A stretch of DNA of 64,000 bases, taken from Streptomyces sp. NBC_00442 (GTDB taxonomy: Bacteria > Actinomycetota > Actinomycetes > Streptomycetales > Streptomycetaceae). The stretch spans positions 2,294,001 through 2,358,000 of the forward strand of contig NZ_CP107918.1 of NCBI RefSeq assembly GCF_036014195.1. Direction: 5' to 3'. The notes under the pieces are model-generated. The model did not search any database. It was not told the DNA's origin and was given only the letters and a program-made list of their open reading frames with translations. The position numbers and the translations under genes are program-made. Below are positions 17,042 through 25,320 of this stretch, one piece after another (the first letter of the stretch is position 1; the number at the start of each line of letters is the position of its first letter).

Positions 17042-18283
17042 ATGCGGCAAGGAAAGGACCCTCTCGACGAAGGCGCGGGAGCCGGCAGTCTGTTGCGCCA
17101 GCCCAAAGCGGTCTGGGCGACCGCGGGCGCCTCCGTCGTCGCCTTCATGGGCATCGGCCTGGTCGACCCGATCCTGCCCTCCATCGCCAAGGGCCTGGAC
17201 GCCACACCCAGCCAGGTGTCCCTGCTCTTCACCTCGTACTTCCTGATCACCGCCGTCGCGATGCTGGTCACGGGGTTCATGTCCAGCCGGATCGGCGGCA
17301 AGAAGACGCTGCTCGTGGGCCTGGCCCTCGTCGTGGTGTTCGCCGCGCTGGCCGGCACCTCGAACTCCGTCGGCGAACTCGTCGGCTTCCGGGCCGGCTG
17401 GGGCCTCGGCAACGCGCTGTTCGTCTCCACCGCGCTCGCCGTCATCGTGGGCGCCGCGGCGGGCGGAAGCGCGGCGGCGATCCTGCTGTACGAATCCGCG
17501 CTCGGGCTCGGCATGGCCTGCGGGCCGCTTCTCGGCGCGATCCTCGGCGACATGAAGTGGCGCTATCCGTTCTTCGGCACCGCGGCGCTCATGGCGATCG
17601 GCTTCATCGCGATCACGGCGTTCCTGAAGGAACAGCCGAAGCCCGCGCGCAGGACCTCGCTGCTCGATCCGATCAAGGCGCTCGGCCACGGCGGGCTCGC
17701 CTCCGCGGCCGCGTCCGCGTTCTTCTACAACTACGCGTTCTTCACGGTCCTCGCCTTCACCCCGTTCGTCCTGAACATGTCGCCGTACAAGTCGGGCGGC
17801 GTCTTCTTCGCCTGGGGTGTGCTGCTCGCGGTGTTCTCGGTGCTGGTCGCGCCACGGCTCCAGCAGCGGTTCGGCTCCCTGAAGGTGCTGGGCGGGTCAC
17901 TCGTCCTGCTCGCCGCCGACCTGGTCGTGCTCGGCTACGGCAACCACACCACCGCGGTCGCCGCGACCGTGGCATCGGGCGCGTTCATCGGGCTCAACAA
18001 CACCGTCTACACCGAGTTGGCGCTCGGCGTCTCGGACGCACCGCGGCCGGTGGCGAGCGCGGGCTACAACTTCGTCCGCTGGTTCGCCGCCGCCGCCGCC
18101 CCTTACTTCGCGCCGAAGATCGAGGAGTGGAGCGACATCCACATCCCGTTCGTGGTGGCGGCCGTCGCGGCGGTGCTCGGAGCGGTGATCGTGTGGGTGC
18201 GGCGCGCGTCGCTCACGCACGAGGCCGAGGAGCTCCGTCCGGAGCACGCGGCCGAGGACGGGGTATCGGTGTTCGCGAACTGA
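17042..18283 (+). CDS. MFS transporter
   Basis: 413 residues with twelve hydrophobic segments. The first helix carries GIGLVDPILPSIAKGL, typical of drug:H+ antiporter-like MFS proteins, and the loop 2-3 motif is FMSSRIGGKK. A cytoplasmic loop sits near residues 195-215 (KEQPKPARRTSLLDP). ATG at 17042 is chosen because GGGAGCTGCC precedes it and the upstream frame (from 16985) reads through the operator. Export of a small toxic compound is likely; the substrate is unknown. A regulator-like palindrome lies just upstream. Confidence 0.9.
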   Translation: MRQGKDPLDEGAGAGSLLRQPKAVWATAGASVVAFMGIGLVDPILPSIAKGLDATPSQVSLLFTSYFLITAVAMLVTGFMSSRIGGKKTLLVGLALVVVFAALAGTSNSVGELVGFRAGWGLGNALFVSTALAVIVGAAAGGSAAAILLYESALGLGMACGPLLGAILGDMKWRYPFFGTAALMAIGFIAITAFLKEQPKPARRTSLLDPIKALGHGGLASAAASAFFYNYAFFTVLAFTPFVLNMSPYKSGGVFFAWGVLLAVFSVLVAPRLQQRFGSLKVLGGSLVLLAADLVVLGYGNHTTAVAATVASGAFIGLNNTVYTELALGVSDAPRPVASAGYNFVRWFAAAAAPYFAPKIEEWSDIHIPFVVAAVAAVLGAVIVWVRRASLTHEAEELRPEHAAEDGVSVFAN

Positions 18284-18663
18284 GCCCGGCCTCGACAGCC
18301 CGTCCGGCATGTGAGGAGGAGCGCCGCTGAGCCGCGATACGGGGCCCGGGGCCGAGCCCCCAGGAATCCCGGCCTTCGGGTGCGGGCCGGTGGGTGGCTG
18401 GTCGCGCAGTTCCCCGCGCCCCTTGGCTACTTGGTGCGGGGCGGCATGGACATCCTCAGCCCGTCCGGCGATTGAGGACGAACGCCCTTCAGGCGCGATA
18501 CGGGGTCCGGGGCGGAGCCCCGGGAATTCCGGCGCCTTCGGGTGCGGCGTGCTCGCTTCTCGCGCAGTTTCCCGCGCTCCCGCAGGGCACCGCACCCGGC
18601 ACCGAACAGTCGCGCCGCCTGGCAGGGCAGCCCGTGCCGAACGGCGCGCCCGCTGGGGTGGCT
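18284..18663. repeat. Gene-free gap with inverted dispersed repeats (locus 3)
   Basis: No gene is seen. At 18395-18424 the dispersed-repeat head occurs in reverse orientation (GCGCAGTTCCCCGCGCCCC), with a decayed copy at about 18550. A second common element (CCCGTCCGGCGATTGAGGACG near 18460 and related sequence near 18300) is followed by GGGGTCCGGGGCGGAGCCCC hairpins. Confidence 0.7.
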
Positions 18664-19248
18664 CTAGTCCAGCGGTACGGACTTGCGCAGCGGGTCGCGC
18701 AGGTCCGTGCCCTGGTTCAGCCACCGCTCCTGGAGCTCCTGCGCCCCCCGCACCCGCTTCCACGCCGCCTCGTTCGTGGTCATCGGCAGCAATGGCAGGA
18801 AGCGGACCGGGTCCATCGGGGCGTCGAGCTCCAGGTCCTCGACGAGCCCGCCGGGCTCGGCCACCAGGACCGAGGTGAAGGGGGCGCCGGGCCACAGCGC
18901 GTCACCGGTGTCGAGCGAGGCACCCGGGGCCACCACCACGCCCTCCACCTGCGGCGAGGCGGCGAGCACGGCGAGCGCGCGGAGCACCTTGTCGGTGTCG
19001 GCGAGCCCGGCGCGCACGGACAGGATCAGCTCGGCCCGCGGGCCCTTCACCGGGTCGGCGAGCGCCGAGGTCGGATCGGCCATCGGCTGGGCGGACATGC
19101 CGAGCGTGGCGTACCGGACGATGTCGCCCTCGACGAACCGCAGCACCTCGATCCGGTCCGTGCCGAGAAAGGTGACCGCGGCACGCGCGTCCGGCTCGCC
19201 CAGCGTGGTGCGCAGCCGGGCCTCGACCAGAGCAAGAACATCATCCAT
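18664..19248 (-). CDS. Suppressor-of-fused (SUFU) domain protein
   Basis: 194 residues from ATG 19248 (MDDVLALVEARLRTTLGEPD). The SUFU-like domain covers most of the protein, with conserved TLGMSAQPMAD, RAELILSVRAG, VLVAEPGG and FLPLLPMTTNEAAWKR. Bacterial SUFU proteins are often immunity or chaperone-like proteins of unclear partner. The frame remains open upstream to a GTG at 19422, which would add 58 residues. I prefer 19248 because the domain starts there; the alternative cannot be excluded since part of the upstream translation has normal codon use. Confidence 0.8.
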   Translation of the reverse strand: MDDVLALVEARLRTTLGEPDARAAVTFLGTDRIEVLRFVEGDIVRYATLGMSAQPMADPTSALADPVKGPRAELILSVRAGLADTDKVLRALAVLAASPQVEGVVVAPGASLDTGDALWPGAPFTSVLVAEPGGLVEDLELDAPMDPVRFLPLLPMTTNEAAWKRVRGAQELQERWLNQGTDLRDPLRKSVPLD

Positions 19249-19733
19249 GGGCCGAGCATAGAAGGCGTATGCAACCGGCAAAGAGGGGGCTTGCGCAGTG
19301 GTGGGCTGATAGTCTTGGCCGCTGTTCGGGACAGCAGGAAGTTCCCCACGGGGGACCGGCTGGAGGAGGTGGGGCTGCGATGGATCGAAGTCGGCCTGGC
19401 AGTACCAACCGCTCTTCCGCACGGCTGCGTTGTTCCCGGTGATCTGTTTCTCTCGGTGATCCGAGAGCCTGTTTACCCGGCCTCCGCGCCCGGAAACACC
19501 TGAGTCTCATGGCGTTTCGCCCAACGGAAGAGCACATCGCCTCGCCTTGTCCGTTTCAGTAGCGAACGCCGTCCGCGCGTGCCCCTGTGGTGCCGCCCGC
19601 TTTGCGAACGTGCGCGATCGACGCCTCACGGGGTGATCCACCCCCTTCGGTCTCCTTCGCCGCAGCACGTCCTCATTCCGGGCAGTTCCAGAGCGTCACG
19701 CCCTACGACGGCCCTCCGTGAAGGAGTCCTGCC
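19249..19733. other. Long gene-free gap ahead of corA
   Basis: About 485 bases. It includes a perfect 7-bp hairpin CTCTCGG-TGAT-CCGAGAG (19451-19468), GGGGGACCGGCTGGAGGAGGT, and a plus-strand frame open to 19503 that lacks a convincing start. It could be a structured 5' leader of the magnesium transporter gene. I do not see the conserved M-box (ykoK) motif. Confidence 0.4.
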
Positions 19734-20927
19734 ATGTCGATGATTCGTGACCTGCGCGCCGTGGTCCGCCCCGCGCTGCGCAAGACCAGCACCCCGTACA
19801 ACGGCTACGACACCACCCGCGACCCGTCGGCGAGCAGCGCCGTCGTCGATTGCGCGGTCTACCGCGACGGGCGCCGCGTGCAGTCCCCGCAGTGCGTCCC
19901 GTCCCCGCCCGGCGCGTCGGGACCGCCGGGCGCGTCCGGTGCCTCCGGCGCTTCCGGTCGGGAAGCGGAGTGCCTGACGCCCCGTGAGGCGATGCGCCGG
20001 GTGCGCGAGGACGGGGGCTTCGCGTGGATCGGCCTGCACGAGCCGACCGAGGCCGAATTCGCGGGTATCGCGGCCGAGTTCGGGCTCCACCCGCTCGCCG
20101 TGGAGGACGCGGTCCACGCCCACCAGCGGCCGAAGCTGGAGCGCTACGACGACACCCTGTTCACCGTCTTCAAGACGATCCACTACGTGGAGCACGCCGA
20201 ACTCACCGCGACCAGCGAGGTCGTCGAGACCGGCGAGGTGATGTGCTTCACCGGCCGGGACTTCGTCATCACCGTCCGGCACGGCGGCCAGGGCTCGCTG
20301 CGCGCGCTGCGCAACCGCCTCCAGGGCGACCCCGAACTCCTCGCCAAAGGCCCCTCCGCCGTGCTCCACGCCATCGCCGACCAGGTGGTCGACGGGTATC
20401 TCGCGGTCGTGGACGCGGTGCAGGACGACATCGACGAGGTCGAGATCGAGGTGTTCTCCGCCCCGGCGAAGGGCAGCCCGCGCGGCGTGGACGCCGGGCG
20501 GATCTACCAACTCAAGCGCGAGGTACTGGAGTTCAAGCGGGCCGTCTCGCCGCTCCTGCGTCCGATGCAGCTCCTGAGCGAGCGCCCGATGCGCCTGGTC
20601 GATCCGGACATCCAGAAGTACTTCCGTGACGTGGCCGACCACCTCGCCCGCGTACAGGAACAGGTCATCGGCTTCGACGAACTGCTCAACTCGATCCTCC
20701 AGGCCAACCTGGCGCAGGCCTCCGTCGCGCAGAACGAGGACATGCGCAAGATCACCTCCTGGGCGGCGATCATCGCCGTACCGACGATGGTGTGCGGGGT
20801 GTACGGCATGAACTTCGAGTACATGCCGGAGCTGCACTGGAGGTACGGCTACCCGGTCTCGATGGGTCTGGTGGCCGTGGCGTGCTTCGTCATCCACCGC
20901 ACCCTGAAGCGCAACGGCTGGCTCTGA
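19734..20927 (+). CDS. corA: CorA-family magnesium/cobalt transporter
   Basis: 397-residue divalent-cation channel. A large N-terminal cytoplasmic domain (about 75-300, including LAVEDAVHAHQRPKLERYDD) is followed by two C-terminal membrane helices; the signature YGMNF (GMN at about 358-360) ends the first, with MPEL in the periplasmic loop. ATG 19734 follows GAAGGAG. Unusual: residues ~58-75 are a collagen-like Gly-X-Y run (PPGASGPPGASGASGASG) inside the otherwise disordered N-terminus. Its 3' end overlaps the convergent EamA gene by 38 bases. Confidence 0.93.
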   Translation: MSMIRDLRAVVRPALRKTSTPYNGYDTTRDPSASSAVVDCAVYRDGRRVQSPQCVPSPPGASGPPGASGASGASGREAECLTPREAMRRVREDGGFAWIGLHEPTEAEFAGIAAEFGLHPLAVEDAVHAHQRPKLERYDDTLFTVFKTIHYVEHAELTATSEVVETGEVMCFTGRDFVITVRHGGQGSLRALRNRLQGDPELLAKGPSAVLHAIADQVVDGYLAVVDAVQDDIDEVEIEVFSAPAKGSPRGVDAGRIYQLKREVLEFKRAVSPLLRPMQLLSERPMRLVDPDIQKYFRDVADHLARVQEQVIGFDELLNSILQANLAQASVAQNEDMRKITSWAAIIAVPTMVCGVYGMNFEYMPELHWRYGYPVSMGLVAVACFVIHRTLKRNGWL

Positions 20928-21849
20928 CGGCCTGTTCCGGCGCCGCTCGGGACGTCCGGCCCGCCCGTACGACGAGGGCGAGGCCGGCCAGGATCACCAG
21001 GAGCGCGGGGTAGGCGAGCGCCGGGGGCCGCTGGCCGAGCCAGAGGGCGGCGATGAGGGCGGCGCCGGGGGTTTCGAGCAGGATCGCCGTGGAGGTGACG
21101 GACGCGCCCAGGTTGGCCACCACGCGGTTGAGCAGCGAGTGCCCGATGAGCTGGGCGGTGAGAGTGAGCAGGCCGAGCTTCAGCCAGGTCGCGCCGGAGT
21201 ACGAGGTGAGCTCGGCCCCGCTGAGGAGCGTGGCGGCCAGCAGGGCCACGGCGGCCGTGCCGTAGCAGAGATAGGTGTACGGCACGGTGTCCACGCTCCT
21301 GCGGACCTCGGCGCCGAGGAGCACGTAGCCGGCGGCCGCGATCCCGGCGCCGAGGGCGAGCGCGTCGCCGGCGAGGGCGCGCGGCGACAGGCTGAGGTCG
21401 ACGCCGGTGAGCAGCAGGACCCCGACACAGGCCGCCAGGGTGCCGCTCCACACCAGGGCCGGGGGGCGGTGGCCGCGCAGGCGCAGCGCGAGGGTCGTCC
21501 AGATCGGGGTGGTGGTGCACAGCGCGGTCGAGGAGGCGACGGACGTCATGCTCAGGCTCGGCAGCCACAGCCCGAAGTGCAGCGCGAGCAGGAGGCCCGC
21601 GCCGATCGTCAGGCCCACCTCGCGCCGGGTCAGCGCGCGCAGCCGGGCCCGGTACCTGAACCAGGCCACCGGTGTCAGGGCGCCCACCGCGAAGGCGTTG
21701 CGCCAGAACGCGACGGCGAGCGCGGGCGCGGCGGTCGCGGCGATCAGCGGCGCGGACAGGGAGACGCCGGCGATGGCGACGCCCAGCAGGACGAAGTCGG
21801 TGCGGGGGACGGCCGTCGGCTGCGGCGGCGGGCTCGTGGCAGTGGTCAC
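20890..21849 (-). CDS. EamA/DMT-family transporter
   Basis: 319 residues with ten hydrophobic segments in two EamA repeats. Typical features are the AFWRNAFAVGALTP loop after helix 2, SSTALCTTTPIWTTL in helix 4 and LLETPGAALIAALWLGQRP in the second repeat. Likely a metabolite exporter (amino acid, sugar or nucleoside); the substrate is unknown. GTG start (VTTATSPPPQ). The C-terminus is encoded antisense to the last 38 bases of corA, so the two convergent genes share their ends. Confidence 0.88.
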   Translation of the reverse strand: MTTATSPPPQPTAVPRTDFVLLGVAIAGVSLSAPLIAATAAPALAVAFWRNAFAVGALTPVAWFRYRARLRALTRREVGLTIGAGLLLALHFGLWLPSLSMTSVASSTALCTTTPIWTTLALRLRGHRPPALVWSGTLAACVGVLLLTGVDLSLSPRALAGDALALGAGIAAAGYVLLGAEVRRSVDTVPYTYLCYGTAAVALLAATLLSGAELTSYSGATWLKLGLLTLTAQLIGHSLLNRVVANLGASVTSTAILLETPGAALIAALWLGQRPPALAYPALLVILAGLALVVRAGRTSRAAPEQAVRASRCASGCGG

Positions 21850-21917
21850 GGCCGCAGCGTAAGGGCCGTCACGGGATTACGGAACTGACTATGCCCGGGG
21901 GCCTCTACTGTGGTGCC

Positions 21918-22427
21918 ATGACGCAGACGTTGCTCGACCAGGCCCTTGTCGAGGAGGCCACCAAGAAGTCCGGGCTCATCTGGGTGCGTGGCGCCGGGGT
22001 GGCCGAGCGGGCCCTGTGGCACGCGTGGATCGACGGGTCGGCGTACGTCGTGGGCGGCGGGCCCGGCGAGCAGCCGCTCGACGGCCTCGCGGACGGCGGC
22101 ACAGCCACGGTGCTGGTGCGCTCCAAGGACAAGGGCGGCCGCCTGGTGACCTGGACGGCGCGCGTCCGCGAGATCCCGCCGGGCTCCGCGGCGTGGGACA
22201 CGGCGGTGGCCGAGCTGAAGGGCAAGCGCCTCAACGCCCCCGACGGGGAGGCGATGCCGGCGCGCTGGGCGGCCGAGTGCCGTCTCCTGGGTCTGACGCC
22301 CGAGGGCCCGCTGGAGCCCGCCCCGGACGGCTCGCTCGCGGTGGCCCCGGTGGCGTCGCCCGCCACGACCCGGCATCCGGTGCCGGCCGCGCTGCCCAAG
22401 CTGCTCCTGAAGCGCAAGCGGCGCTGA
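21918..22427 (+). CDS. Conserved hypothetical protein, possibly PPOX-like fold
   Basis: 169 residues starting MTQTLLDQALVEEATKKSG. The pattern of strands (LIWVRG, ALWHAWIDGSAYVVGGGPGEQ, ATVLVRSKDKGGRLVTWTARV) is reminiscent of the split-barrel pyridoxamine-5'-phosphate-oxidase-like fold, but no FMN-binding signature can be confirmed by eye. Basic C-terminus (KLLLKRKRR). ATG at 21918 is the first start after the divergent EamA gene (68 bases). Similar proteins occur in Streptomyces under 'hypothetical protein'. Confidence 0.75.
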   Translation: MTQTLLDQALVEEATKKSGLIWVRGAGVAERALWHAWIDGSAYVVGGGPGEQPLDGLADGGTATVLVRSKDKGGRLVTWTARVREIPPGSAAWDTAVAELKGKRLNAPDGEAMPARWAAECRLLGLTPEGPLEPAPDGSLAVAPVASPATTRHPVPAALPKLLLKRKRR

Positions 22428-22500
22428 GACCGGGGCCCGTCCGCGGACCGGGTCCGTCCGCGAACCGCGTCCGGCGCCGTGGGGCGGCACGCCGCGGCGG

Positions 22501-23247
22501 CTATGTCGCCGGGAGCTGTTTGCCGTAGTCCACCGTGGCGCCCTTGGCCGGCGGCGCCAGCGTGAAGTCCTTGTTCCAGTCGGCCAGTTCGAGGACGCCC
22601 GCCCCGCCGGCCCGCTGGAAGCGCAGCGGGTAGGGCGTGCCCTGGAGGGCGACGTCGAGGGTGCCGCCCTCGCCGTCCCGGCCCGCCTCGATCCGTATCG
22701 TGCGGACCGCCCCGACCTCGGAGCGGTCGCCCTTGGAGAGCGTGCCCTGAAGGCCGAGCATGCCCTTGAGCAGCACCGACTTCTCGGTGAACCCGCGCAG
22801 CTGCTGATAGGCGGGGTCGCCCGACGGCACCTTGACGTACTTGTCGTCGAGCTTGCCCGCGGCCGCGCTCGCGCCGCCGGGATCGCTGTGCGACCAGAAC
22901 CCCGCGTCCGCCTTCAGGAACAGGTCTTCGCCCACCCGCAGCAGCCCGAACGTGGTCTTCTGCGAGGTGACCGTGCCCGTGCCGCCGCTGTTCTTCAGCT
23001 TCATGTCGATCTTGTACGAGCCGCCCTTGCTGACCAGCGTGCCCGACAGGCGCACGGCGTCGGCGCCGTCGGCCGCGGTGCGCGCCTTGCTCTCGATGTC
23101 GGGGGCGGACAGCTTGCCGACGCCGTTGGTCCCCTCGTCCGGGTCCGTGCCGCACGCGGTGAGGGCTGCGGCGAGCCCCGCGCACAGCACGACGGGCAGG
23201 GCGGCCCTGCGGGCCCGTACCCGCGGGGACCAGGGGGATGAGGTCAC
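22501..23247 (-). CDS. Lipoprotein of the LppX/LprAFG type
   Basis: 248 residues from GTG 23247. A basic N-terminus, hydrophobic stretch and lipobox LTAC (Cys at about residue 32) mark it as a lipoprotein anchored outside the cytoplasmic membrane. The mature domain has the alternating-strand pattern of the LppX/LprAFG family (VRLSGTLVSKGGSYKIDMKLKNSGG..., FLKADAGFW). In mycobacteria this fold carries lipids; in Streptomyces the ligand is unknown. GAGAGGCAG lies about 10 bases before the start; further upstream starts give a non-signal-like N-terminus. Confidence 0.85.
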   Translation of the reverse strand: MTSSPWSPRVRARRAALPVVLCAGLAAALTACGTDPDEGTNGVGKLSAPDIESKARTAADGADAVRLSGTLVSKGGSYKIDMKLKNSGGTGTVTSQKTTFGLLRVGEDLFLKADAGFWSHSDPGGASAAAGKLDDKYVKVPSGDPAYQQLRGFTEKSVLLKGMLGLQGTLSKGDRSEVGAVRTIRIEAGRDGEGGTLDVALQGTPYPLRFQRAGGAGVLELADWNKDFTLAPPAKGATVDYGKQLPAT

Positions 23248-23437
23248 CTGCGTACTGCCTCTCGCATGGATGTGGGGGTCGGCAGACCGCACCCTACCCG
23301 CACGGTCCGCGCCGCCCGCCGGGGCGCCGTACGGACGACCCGCAAGGGCGTACCGCGCGGCCACCGGCTAGCCTGAAGCCCTTGTCCCGCGGTGCGTCGC
23401 GACACGTGGGACACCCGGAACGGAAGGAGGCGCGCAC

Positions 23438-24715
23438 ATGGCGGCAGCCGCCCCCAGAGTCTTCGTCTCCCACCTCTCCGGCGTCGCCGTCTTCGACCCC
23501 AACGGCGATCAGGTCGGCCGGGTGCGCGATCTGGTGGCGATGCTGCGCGTCGGCCGCCGCCCTCCCCGGCTGCTCGGCATCGTCGTCGAGGTGGTGAGCC
23601 GCCGACTGATCTTCCTGCCGATGACGCGGGTCACCGGTGTGGAGTCGGGCCAGGTCATCACCACGGGCGTGGTCAACCTGCGCCGCTTCGAACAGCGCCC
23701 GACCGAGCGGCTCGTACTCGGCGAACTCCTGGACCGGCGCGTCACGTTGGTCGAGAGCGGCGAGCAGGTCACGGTCCTCGACGTCGCGATCCAGCAGCTC
23801 CCGGCCCGTCGCGACTGGGAGATCGACAAGGTCTTCGTACGCCGCGGCAAGTCGGGCGCGCTGCGCCGCAAGGGCGAGACGCTGACGGTGGAGTGGTCGG
23901 CCGTCACGGGGTTCTCCCTGGAGGAGCACGGGCAGGGCGCCGAGAACCTCGTCGCCACCTTCGAGCAGCTGCGCCCCGCCGACCTCGCCAACGTCATGCA
24001 CCACCTCTCGCCCAAGCGCCGGGCCGAGGTGGCCGCGGCCCTCGACGACGACCGGCTCGCCGACGTCCTGGAAGAGCTGCCCGACGACGACCAGGTGGAG
24101 ATCCTCGGCAAGCTGAAGGACGAGCGGGCCGCCGACGTCCTGGAGGCGATGGACCCGGACGACGCCGCCGACCTGCTCTCGGAGCTGCCCGAGGAGGACA
24201 AGGAGCGCCTGCTGACCCTGATGCAGCCGGACGACGCGGCGGACGTGCGGCGGCTGCTCTCGTACGAGGAGCGCACGGCGGGCGGTCTGATGACGACCGA
24301 GCCGATCGTGCTGCGCCCCGATGCCACGGTCGCCGACGCGCTTGCCCGGGTCCGCCAGCAGGACCTCTCGCCCGCGCTCGCCGCGCAGGTCTACGTCTGC
24401 CGGCCGCCGGACGAGACGCCGACCGGCAAGTACCTGGGCATGGTGCACTTCCAGCGGCTGCTGCGCGAGCCGCCGTTCACCCTGGTCAGCTCGGTGGTGG
24501 ACAGTGACCTGAAGCCACTGCCGCCGAACGCCTCGCTGCCGTCGGTGACCAGCTTCCTTGCCGCCTACAACATGGTGGCCGCGCCCGTGGTGGACGAGAG
24601 CGGCTCGCTGCTCGGCGCCGTGACCGTCGACGACGTACTCGACCACCTGCTGCCGGACGACTGGCGCGAGACGGAGTTCCACGGGCCGGAGGGGGTGCCG
24701 GATGGGCGCCACTGA
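23438..24715 (+). CDS. MgtE N-terminal/CBS domain protein without channel domain
   Basis: 425 residues, soluble throughout. An N-terminal PRC-barrel-like segment (VAVFDPNGDQVGRVRDLV, residues ~14-31) is followed by the MgtE N superhelix (about 165-280; repeated pattern DDRLADVLEELPDDDQVEIL) and a pair of CBS domains (about 280-410; GGLMTTEPIVLRPDATVADA). The five-helix magnesium channel of MgtE is missing, so this is a regulatory or sensory protein, perhaps binding Mg2+ or nucleotides. It overlaps the DUF1003 gene by 14 bases and is probably its functional partner. Confidence 0.9.
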   Translation: MAAAAPRVFVSHLSGVAVFDPNGDQVGRVRDLVAMLRVGRRPPRLLGIVVEVVSRRLIFLPMTRVTGVESGQVITTGVVNLRRFEQRPTERLVLGELLDRRVTLVESGEQVTVLDVAIQQLPARRDWEIDKVFVRRGKSGALRRKGETLTVEWSAVTGFSLEEHGQGAENLVATFEQLRPADLANVMHHLSPKRRAEVAAALDDDRLADVLEELPDDDQVEILGKLKDERAADVLEAMDPDDAADLLSELPEEDKERLLTLMQPDDAADVRRLLSYEERTAGGLMTTEPIVLRPDATVADALARVRQQDLSPALAAQVYVCRPPDETPTGKYLGMVHFQRLLREPPFTLVSSVVDSDLKPLPPNASLPSVTSFLAAYNMVAAPVVDESGSLLGAVTVDDVLDHLLPDDWRETEFHGPEGVPDGRH

Positions 24716-25277
24716 CCGGACGGAGGAGCGCACCCGGGCCGCCGGCGCGAGCGCGGTGACGCGCGGCCGCGCCCGGCTCGACCAGCCGCGCTCGGGAAAG
24801 GTGCGGCTGCTCCCGGAGTGGGACCCCGAGGCGTTCGGCCGGTTCAGCGAGCGGATCGCGCGCTTCCTCGGCACCGGGCGGTTCATCGTCTGGATGACCC
24901 TGATCATCATCCTCTGGGTCCTCTGGAACATCTTCGCGCCGAGCAGCCTGCGCTTCGACAACTACCCGTTCATCTTCCTCACGCTCGCCCTCTCCCTCCA
25001 GGCCTCGTACGCGGCCCCGCTGATCCTGCTCGCGCAGAACCGGCAGGACGACCGCGACCGGGTCACCCACGAGCAGGACCGCAAGCAGAACGAGCGGTCC
25101 ATCGCCGACACCGAGTACCTCACCCGGGAAATCGCGGCGCTGCGCATGGGCCTCGGCGAGGTGGCCACCCGCGACTGGATCCGCTCCGAACTCCAGGACC
25201 TGGTCAAGGAGATGGAGGAGCGCAGGAACGTATTCCCGCCGGAGCGCGCCCACGGACGTGACGAAGGCGACCGCTGA
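24702..25277 (+). CDS. DUF1003 membrane protein
   Basis: 191 residues. Two membrane helices (about 62-80 and 88-112: FIVWMTLIIILWVLWNIF and YPFIFLTLALSLQASYAAPLILLAQNRQ) with the DUF1003 signature FDNYPFIFLTLALSLQASYAAP split across this region. A C-terminal charged coiled-coil (DRDRVTHEQDRKQNERS...) faces the cytoplasm. It starts inside the end of the MgtE-N/CBS gene, indicating translational coupling. Function is unknown; the linkage suggests a membrane partner for the soluble MgtE-N/CBS protein. Confidence 0.9.
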   Translation: MGATDRTEERTRAAGASAVTRGRARLDQPRSGKVRLLPEWDPEAFGRFSERIARFLGTGRFIVWMTLIIILWVLWNIFAPSSLRFDNYPFIFLTLALSLQASYAAPLILLAQNRQDDRDRVTHEQDRKQNERSIADTEYLTREIAALRMGLGEVATRDWIRSELQDLVKEMEERRNVFPPERAHGRDEGDR

Positions 25278-25320
25278 CAGGGCTATCCGTACGGTGCGGT
25301 AAGCGCCGTACCATCACCGT

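Noticed and set aside
19305..19503. Plus-strand frame ahead of corA as a coding fragment.
   Set aside because: No start with a ribosome binding site and mixed third positions; treated as gap or leader.
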